A stretch of DNA of 34,841 nt from Folioceros fuciformis (taxonomy: Eukaryota; Anthocerotophyta; Anthocerotopsida; Anthocerotales), in assembly GCA_049999805.1 (NCBI GenBank), contig JBNGIO010006249.1:339140-373980 (forward strand), written 5' to 3'. Under the pieces are notes generated by a model. It saw only the letters and a list, made by a program, of their open reading frames with translations. It searched no databases and had not been told where the DNA came from. The first letter of the stretch is position 1; each line of letters opens with the position of its first letter. Shown in pieces: positions 28,382-34,841 of the stretch. The position numbers and the translations under genes are program-made.

Positions 28382-29056
28382 ATGGGCACTTCTGCTACTT
28401 TGTCTACGAATTGCAAACAAGAAGAACAACTGATTGAAGAAGGTTGGCAAATCTTAGAGTATGAAGGCCATATTGAGAACCCACTTTACACGAATTTGAA
28501 ACAGCCAATTGCAGATGGAAATGCAAGTCACAATGAAGGGAATGAGATAGATGCAGTTGTGAAAGTTGATCAATACAAATATGGCATGTCAGTTATCCAC
28601 ACAACTTACAACAAAAAAAGTAAGGATTCGGAGAAATGTGAGGAAAGTGATTTAGAATTCCATCAGATTCAAGACATTGAAAAAGAGTTATGTGAATCTG
28701 TTATCCAACACAAATCAAATAATGGTTATTTCATATTTTACGTGTCACCTCCAACACCAAACATGCAACTGATATATTTTATATCTATACCTCAAACTTG
28801 CTAGATGACTGTAGATACTATAGATGATTGTAAAATTGTAGTGTTGCGTGAAGAAGACATTGTGTTAATGTTCATGTCCTCTTTGGTTGAAACTTGTTCA
28901 ATTTATTTGGAATCCCCTCCTCCAAGACATGTTATATATTTATGCCCTTGTTGTAAACATCCATTTCACATAGAGTGTGTCTCAAGATGGTCGTATTACA
29001 ATACCTCATGTCCACTTTGTAGGACTGATATTGATCAACCTACTTATGAAGAGTGA
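28382..29056 (+). pseudogene. RING-H2-like reading frame with one premature stop and a lost zinc ligand
   Basis: One continuous frame runs from the ATG at 28382 to the TGA at 29054 (224 codons) except for a TAG at 28802, immediately followed by an ATG at 28805. The C-terminal half ends in a RING-H2-like motif: CSIYLE, then CKHPFHIECVSRW and CPLCRTD. RING-H2 domains need CxxC at the start; here the second Cys is Tyr (CSIY). The remaining ligands C, H, H, C, C, C are present. The N-terminal half (EEGWQILEYEGHIENPLYTN, then HIENP and DIEKELCESVI) is not a known domain to me. RING-H2 proteins are E3 ubiquitin ligases; the stop and the missing ligand suggest a dying copy, although the second half could still be translated from 28805. 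Confidence 0.68.
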
Positions 29057-29660
29057 TATGAAGGAAAAAAACAAGGGTGATATGAAAAAGAAACATTATG
29101 GGAAGCTTTGATGTACCTAACGTTGTAGTAAACCAATCATGGTTTTCAAGTCTTTTTTAAATATAATGAAGTCTTCCATTTCTGAACCCTAAACTCGAGG
29201 TCTTTTTTTTGAAGTATTAAGGATAGATAACCAGAGCAACTACACATTTGTCCAAGAATTTTGTAGCTCAATAGTCCTTGTTGTCTAGGGTGTGAGGAAT
29301 AATTTTGCAATTCAGTAGCCCTTGCTATTTAGTGTGTGTCAAATTAACTAATATGTATTAAGAAAAAGTGTACCAACACTTTATAAAGAAAAAATAGGAC
29401 AAATCGTGCTCTAAGTGTTGGATGAGGCATTGGTTACAATAGAATCATAAACAACAGCAAGCTTTCCTACCCTTAGAGGTTAGATTCATACTAGGCTTGG
29501 GCAGACTTAAAATCATATATAATTAATATCATTGAGTCCTCTAAGGAGTCCTTGAAATCACAAATTTTATTATGGTAAAGATACAAAATTTAAACTTGTC
29601 TGGTTTGAACTCTAGACCTATGATTAATTAGGGAGAAAAAATACCATCCCTGTTGAGTTT
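29057..29660. other. AT-rich non-coding stretch
   Basis: No gene. Two short related passages, TTGTAGCTCAATAGTCCTTG followed by TTGTCTAGGGTGTG (from about 29261) and TTGCAATTCAGTAGCCCTTG followed by CTATTTAGTGTGTG (from about 29306), form a diverged direct repeat of about 45 bp. Confidence 0.5.
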
Positions 29661-29739
29661 TTTTAAAAAGTAGATTATTTTCTATTATTGAAAAAGAGAT
29701 GGAACGTTCCATTACTCCAAAGATTGGAGGAGCAACCCA

Positions 29740-30062
29740 AGCAAGGTTTAGGGTCCACGGCTAGTGGTGAGGGGGACGAATCCACAAGTTCTGCTAGCAT
29801 GGGAGGTTTTTCCTTCTCCCTTATATCCTGAGCTACCCGCCATGTTCCGAAATTTGAGGGTGTCTGAGATAACTTCCCAGTTGAGATCCCCATGGTGATA
29901 AGGTGGGAAGTATGTGCGAGAAGCTCCTAGGGGTGGTTGAGAGCGTTGTTCCGCAGCTGGTGGTGAGCGGGACGAATTCGCAAGTTCTGCTAGCATGGGA
30001 GAGGTTTTTCCCTCTCCCTTGTTCCCTAAGCTACCTATCGTGTTCTGAAATCTTGAGTTTGG
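29740..30062. repeat. Diverged direct repeat of about 100 bp
   Basis: The passage from about 29765 (GTGGTGAGGGGGACGAATCC, AAGTTCTGCTAGCATGGGAG, CTCCCTTATATCCTGAGCTACC) recurs from about 29960 (GTGGTGAGCGGGACGAATTC, AAGTTCTGCTAGCATGGGAG, CTCCCTTGTTCCCTAAGCTACC). On the minus strand a 135-residue open frame (30155-29748) spans both copies and contains the repeated peptide KGEGKTS; it is more likely a product of the repeat than a gene. Confidence 0.8.
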
Positions 30063-30169
30063 AAATGAATGTGTGAAGACGAAGGGGTGAGTAAGGAGAG
30101 TGTGTATGTGTGAGTGAGTTGAGGAGAAAAGAAGGAAAGAAGTGTGGCCAAGCACTGAACGCGACGCAA

Positions 30170-30690
30170 GGTGTGAGCTAGGTAACTGAGATTAAGAGGA
30201 AGAACTAACTGGAAAACTATATAAGATTGCTAAGAGATCGGAGATGTTTGCTGAAAGATTGCTGGAGATTGAGGATGATTTCTAGAAGATTTTTCAGAAA
30301 TTTCTAGACATTTGAAGATTGTTGGAGAATGGAGGAGATTGTGGAGGATTGCTGAGAGATTGCTGGAGATTTTTGGACATTGCTAGAGGATTGGAGACAT
30401 TTGGAACTAGGCCTGTGAGAAACGAGTGTGAACCAGAGTTCTCGTGTGTGTTTACATTTGTAGAGAATCTTGCATGTGTGTGTGGGGGAGTGTGGCTGAT
30501 CCGCTGTATCTTGTTTGCCAAAGAAAAGAAAAAAAAATTCGCGAAGAAAAGATATGATTATTCGCAATTTAGGCTATACCAACGGCATATCAATTGCGTC
30601 CACAACTGAATACCTTAGCCTGGACTCAAAATCTAAGCTGCAGAAGCAAGCACAGCTGGACTGCCCTATGATCAAGAGACACCCAGCCCT
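30170..30690. other. Irregular GATTGCTGGAGATT-type repeats
   Basis: Between 30220 and 30400 words such as AGATTGCTGGAGATTG, TTTCTAGAAGATTTTTCAGA and AGATTGTTGGAGAATGGAGG repeat irregularly, with a period near 20-30 bp. Open frames here are products of this pattern. An A-rich run (AAAGAAAAGAAAAAAAAATT) follows at 30521-30540. No gene is supported. Confidence 0.5.
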
Positions 30691-30698
30691 TATGAGAC

Positions 30699-32652
30699 TT
30701 ATCTGCCCCACGGGCAGGAGTACTCCCATTGGTCATTGTGCCGGAGGAAGCCTGCAAGTATCCACTCTCTCCGCCTGAACTTAGAGTGAGTGGACGTTCG
30801 AATACTTTCCGCGACCACAAGTACATGCTCCCAGATGCGCCATAGCAAAGCTTTCATAGCGGCCGGCTCACTCCCACCATATACCATTGCTGTCCAGTTT
30901 TGCCACAAGGAAAACAATAATAGGGACCAAACCACTCCCCACCATTGGAATTTGAGAAGTGGCCTCCCTACCTGTCTGTTCAGCCCAAATAAGGCAACTT
31001 GCTCAGTAACCAAGCTGGCTCTCTCCAGGAGAAGTCTCTGTAGCCACCTACCGACTTCGTTCCAAATACCCTGCGCATACTCGCAATGAAAGAAAATATG
31101 TTGGCTTTTATGCAGAGCGCCAACGTTGCATAGCCTGCAGCATTCCTCCCCCATGGCCACCAATAGCCCGTCCCAACGGTCTGCGTTAGGCAAGCAAGCT
31201 TGGAAAAAACACCAGATGGTAACCCTCACCTTAGGGGGGATCCCTAGGGTCGACCACAAGAGTTTGATCGTTTCCTTTTGCCGACGCTGGGAGAGCTGCA
31301 ACCCAGGAGCTAGTTGACATCGCCGAGGACCTTTTTGCGCTCGCACCAATCGAATGTACACGGTTGCCGACGGAAAATTGAAGAGTGACTTCCAAGTGGC
31401 CTGCTTACTTCTTGCGCTCCCAGGCCACATATATAGGTCGGGGCGTATCACTAACTCCCAATTCTCCTTCAAGCGAAACCATCATCCTACAGGACGCTGT
31501 TGCATGATCTGTTTCCGGTTGCCTTGCTCTTCCTGGGTAAGCCAAAAACCGGCTCGTCTAGCCTTGTACAGTATGGTAATCCCTCTGAGGGTGGCTCCAC
31601 CCATCGCGCCTTCAGCTCTATCTTTTTCCTCCAGCAGCCCTTCTATGTTTAGCGTCCTATAAGATAGGGTTCCTTCCTCATCTGTCCTTGATGTCACTAG
31701 CACCGCTCTGTCAAAATCTGGGAGGGGCTCGTCCTGCTCCTGGTCGGAGCCACCTGCTCTATTGTCCACGGGGTAAGCTCCCCACATATTGATGCCAACC
31801 TAAGCTTCCTGTAGCAGCGTTAGCTTCACATCCTCGGCCATCCCTTCCTGGAGCCAGGCAAGCATAAGTCTAACGTGTCGAACAGGGATCCCAAACTCTT
31901 CCCACGTCTCCTCCACTGATTTCCAACCAACCTCTCTATGGTTCCATAGGTGTCCGAGCTGCACAGAGCCGCTCCTGCTAGCGGAACCAAAGATTGAGAC
32001 TGGTTCACTCGGGGAAGGAAGTTCTGAGACCACAGCCCTTAAAACCTTGGAGAGGGAGCCCTAGCACATCGTCCCTATTCCTGGGCTTGGCATAGATAAG
32101 AAAGGTTTTCACCTCCAGAAAACTGCGCCAGATTGAAGCAAAAAGAGGGGAGCAATTCCTGGTATCCAACAGGGGCCTATCCGCCAGGAGGTTGTCCATA
32201 GACCTCCGCTCCCGGGCGACCGCTTGAGAAAGCTGCAAGTGTTGGGTTAACCAGCTTTTCCAAGGGTATCCCGTTGGTCCAGCTGCCTTCAGCACCCATT
32301 ACGCATGTACGATCTTCACTTTGCTTGTGGGGTCAACCAACCCTAGACCCCCCAAGCGCTTGCACTGAATAATATGATGCCACGCCACCTGATGGGAAGA
32401 AGAGAGCAGCTCCTTAGACTTGCTCCATAGGAAGTTGGAAATTACTTGTTGCAATTGTCTCAGATCCGCCTTGTTAAGAGCCTCTTTCCCAAAGATTGGC
32501 ATTTGCATGTGTGGAAAGCATCCAATAAGACTAGATCTGTGAGTCTGGAAGCTCTTGGAGCAGAAACCCATGGTAGAAACCTTCAGCGGCGTCGGCGCCG
32601 GGAAAATATTAGTTAGGGTTTTGGGTGGGACCCACCACGGTCGTGGAAACAA
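30699..32652 (-). mobile_element. 5'-truncated LINE (non-LTR retrotransposon), 3' part of ORF2
   Basis: On the minus strand, from right to left: the reverse transcriptase thumb region (IGCFPHMQMPIFGKEALNKA, LQQVISNFLWS, HIIQCKRLGGLGLVDP), a connecting region (KAAGPTGYPWKSWLTQHLQL), and then the zinc-binding domain typical of plant LINEs: LLWSTLGIPPKVRVTIWCFF, CLPNADRWDGL, CCRLCNVGALHKSQHIFFHC and GIWNEVGRWL. Breaks at about 32298, 32010, 31795 and 31475 change frame or stop translation. The catalytic polymerase core would lie upstream and is absent, so the copy was 5'-truncated on insertion or later deleted. The last 257 residues form one intact frame (31472-30699). Confidence 0.85.
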
Positions 32653-32659
32653 CTACCAG

Positions 32660-33934
32660 TCGCGGAGCCAGCAACCGTCGTCGCAGAGTAGGAACCGGAG
32701 ACGTAGGGTAAGGTACGGGGTAGCTGGGCTAACTGGGAGTAGTGGTAGTGAGCGGTTAGGTAGTAGAAGCGGTAATAGGTGAGGCCTAACTTAAATAAGG
32801 GTCAGTAGTGATAGAAGTTAGTGTTACTTGGCACAAATCATTCCCTTGGAAGCGAATCATATGACTACAATGACATAGAGGGTGAATATGGACCTCACAA
32901 TGTCTTCGGACATAAGATTTCACTCCACACCTTCCACCACTAGTAATGTTGGAAAACTCTAGTGTAGACAAGCAAGACCCGGTTGGATTGCTCCATGCTA
33001 GGCAATTGCGAATGCTCTAGTGTGCCTTTCGCTTGCCATGACCCCTTGGTCCCTACAGGATTTAATGAAACGAGGTAAGGTGCCTAAACGTCCAAACATG
33101 GTGTTAGGCAAGCTGTTCTTCAACTTGTTGTGTCCTTCGGTTTTGTGCAACTTTGAGCCGCCGCATATCAAGACAGTGGATTAATTTTGCTGGAAAAGGA
33201 TGAAAAGTGATTTAATTAGATTTTTTTTCCTTCCTTTTTGTTCCCTTTTCGACATGTGGGGAAACCTTCCAATAAGAAATGAGAGTTGTTCGAGATGTGG
33301 ATAAAGGTTTGGAAGCCAAACTTATGGGTGCATAGACTTAGTATCGAACATTAGGGTCAATTTGAGGCTCGAGGTTAGTTTGAGGGTTGGTTTGGCAGCA
33401 AGTTTGGTGGAAGGCCAAGAGACTCTCTTCAGGCTGAACTCAAGGGGCAGTGAGAGTCGAGAAATACACAAACTAGGCCAACGGTAGCTACCTACAAGAG
33501 AAGGAGGCCACTCTTGGAAGCGAGCTGCAAGAGGTAGAGCGCGTGGGACATGAAGGAAAAAGAAAAACTCCCTAACCTTAGATGGTCACTCCTTCAACAT
33601 TGACCACATAGTGATCAATTGTTTAATGGAATATTATGCCTTCAAGTATTTGTTCTTTATTTTCTAATGAATGTGGACCACATTCAGATTAGAGTGCCCT
33701 TAGATAAAAAATGTGTAGTTCTCTCTATCTTGACATCATTGCATGTTCTACAAATATGTCTTTCGATTATTATCATGTAATGTATACACATAAAAAACAG
33801 AAATAACTCATTTTGCCTTACAAGCTATATACTTTTGGTAAAAAAAAAGGTATTGAACTATTCTTGCTTGAAAAAGGATACTAAAAAGGACCATGCATTA
33901 GCATTTTCTAATATAAACACAATTATGAGAATTT
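32660..33934. other. Region between the LINE and the glutamine-rich gene
   Basis: No gene is supported. 32580-32780 is GC- and purine-rich, with repeated GTAG/GGTAG words, and may be flanking DNA of the LINE insertion. From 32980 on it is ordinary AT-rich sequence. An open plus-strand frame from 33835 is the complement of the glutamine-rich gene and is not counted. Confidence 0.45.
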
Positions 33935-34841
33935 CTAGGTCAATTTTGAACGCTTGGGATTTAACGGAGATTGTACTTCGTCTTCTAGTGTATGCTTCAA
34001 ATTTGGGTGAGATTGAAAATTCAAACTTTCTTGTTGCATTGCGGGTTCTTCATCAACTACGTATTGTTGATGATATTGTTGTTGTTGAGGAGGTTGTACT
34101 CCGTCTTCTAGTGTATGCTTCAAATTTGGCTGAGATTGAAAATTCAAACTTTGTTGATGCATTGCGGGTGTTTTATCAACTACATATTGTTGATGATATT
34201 GTTGTTGTTGAGGATCAAGCTCTTGAAGCTGAGTTTGTTGGACTCGAGGGTTAACATAAGAGTGATTGAAGTTCACTTGTGTGTCCCATTCATTGCCATG
34301 AAATTGTTGTTGTTGTTGTTGTTGAGGATCAAGCTCTTGAAGCTGAGTTTGCTGGACTCGAGGGTTAGCATAAGAGTGATTAAAGTTCACCTGTTTGTCC
34401 CATTTATTGCCATGAAATTGTTGTTGTTGGTGATATGGATTGTTCAACATATATTGATATTGATTTACTTCATGTCTCCACAGTTGTTGTTGAGGATTCA
34501 CATAATTAGGGTAGATTAATCCATTGTTCCACCCATAATTCTGTAACTGATGCATATACTCCATCCTTGGATATGGTTGAACCAAATAGACCTCTGGCAT
34601 GTCATAAACCCTTTGCTGCCTACCACGAGCCTCTTGTTGCATCGCATAATACTTATGTTGCATCTCATAATTCTCTTGATGCATCTCATTAACCTGCTTT
34701 TGCATTGTATGAGCTTGTGGAATCCTTGCATGATCTTGTTGAACCCCCAAATCTTCTGGGTATTCAATTTTAGGGACTTGTTCAATTCCTCGAACTTGAT
34801 GTCCTTGCGGATAATTTTGAGGCATGTCAAATGCCATAGTT
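33935..34841 (-). CDS. Glutamine-rich protein with two internal tandem duplications (5' end may be outside window)
   Basis: An uninterrupted minus-strand frame of 300 residues runs from the ATG at 34837 to the TAG at 33935; it is also open to the window edge, so the ATG may be internal. The N-terminal 100 residues are Met/Gln/Glu/Tyr-rich (MHQENYEMQHKYYAMQQEAR). Then follow two copies of a 38-residue unit (QQFHGN-WD-QVNFNHSY and NPRVQQTQLQELDPQQQQ; 34325-34438 and 34211-34324) and two copies of a 41-residue unit (YHQQYVVD and SLNFQS-PNLKHTLED; about 34094-34216 and 33971-34093). The end, LNPKRSKLT, resembles a short nuclear localisation signal. The stop-free frame across AT-rich DNA and the in-frame duplications (114 and 123 bp) support real coding. 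No DNA-binding or enzymatic domain is visible; a nuclear or RNA-granule protein is a guess. Confidence 0.6.
   Translation of the reverse strand, partial: TMAFDMPQNYPQGHQVRGIEQVPKIEYPEDLGVQQDHARIPQAHTMQKQVNEMHQENYEMQHKYYAMQQEARGRQQRVYDMPEVYLVQPYPRMEYMHQLQNYGWNNGLIYPNYVNPQQQLWRHEVNQYQYMLNNPYHQQQQFHGNKWDKQVNFNHSYANPRVQQTQLQELDPQQQQQQQFHGNEWDTQVNFNHSYVNPRVQQTQLQELDPQQQQYHQQYVVDKTPAMHQQSLNFQSQPNLKHTLEDGVQPPQQQQYHQQYVVDEEPAMQQESLNFQSHPNLKHTLEDEVQSPLNPKRSKLT

Noticed and set aside
29748-30155. A 135-residue minus-strand protein with a repeated KGEGKTS motif
   Set aside because: The peptide repeat is explained by the direct DNA repeat; there is no family match and the frame is not conserved between the two copies.
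33835-34254. A 139-residue plus-strand frame rich in Val, Leu and Ile
   Set aside because: It is the complement of the CAA-rich glutamine gene; its repeats mirror those of the minus-strand protein, which has the longer frame and better composition.
1-34841. tRNA, rRNA or organellar genes
   Set aside because: No cloverleaf with conserved T-loop and D-loop bases and no rRNA-like stretch was seen by eye; introns and retrotransposons indicate nuclear DNA.

Overview
This is nuclear DNA of a land plant. Genes have GT-AG introns of about 80-370 bp, protein genes are monocistronic, and the space between them is filled with decayed Ty1/copia, Ty3/gypsy-like and LINE sequence and several tandem arrays. 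Two genes narrow the lineage. An intact chloroplast flavodiiron protein (FLVB type) is a gene known to be lost from angiosperms. A PPR protein ending in a DYW:KP-type domain with a terminal Gly-Arg-Pro belongs to a clade known from hornworts, lycophytes and ferns, the plants with U-to-C organelle RNA editing. With this much transposon debris, a fern is the most likely source and a lycophyte the next; this is inference.

Layout. 1-3879 (+): 3' five exons of a large plastid-type protein resembling Arabidopsis EMB1703. 4600-4784: stacked short tandem duplications. About 5131-6265 (+): alpha/beta-hydrolase of the methylesterase/hydroxynitrile-lyase family, four exons. 6360-8046: AT-rich DNA, a 28-bp tandem array, a roughly 65-bp array and a 224-bp tandem duplication. 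8711-11793 (+): FLVB, ten exons, complete. 12213-12800: 34-bp and other arrays. About 12830-17930 (-): decayed Ty1/copia element with recognisable gag, pre-integrase, integrase, reverse transcriptase and RNase H. 18516-18555: perfect hairpin. 18935-19600 (-): Myb/SANT-like relic. 20500-20830 (+): gypsy-like gag relic. 21411-21581 (+): possible 56-aa membrane protein. 22861-23534 (-): unknown spliced gene. 24647-27331 (+): single-exon PPR-DYW:KP gene. 28382-29056 (+): RING-H2-like reading frame broken by one stop. 30699-32652 (-): 5'-truncated LINE. 33935-34841 (-): glutamine-rich repeat protein, open to the window edge.

The functional genes are not an operon. Three of them (EMB1703-like, FLVB, PPR-DYW:KP) point to organelles: plastid biogenesis, photosynthetic electron-flow protection and organelle RNA editing. 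The most notable item is the DYW:KP protein, a candidate U-to-C editing factor with a recent internal duplication of one P-L-S repeat block. Exon boundaries were assigned by hand from splice signals, reading-frame continuity and family knowledge; no alignment or search was run.
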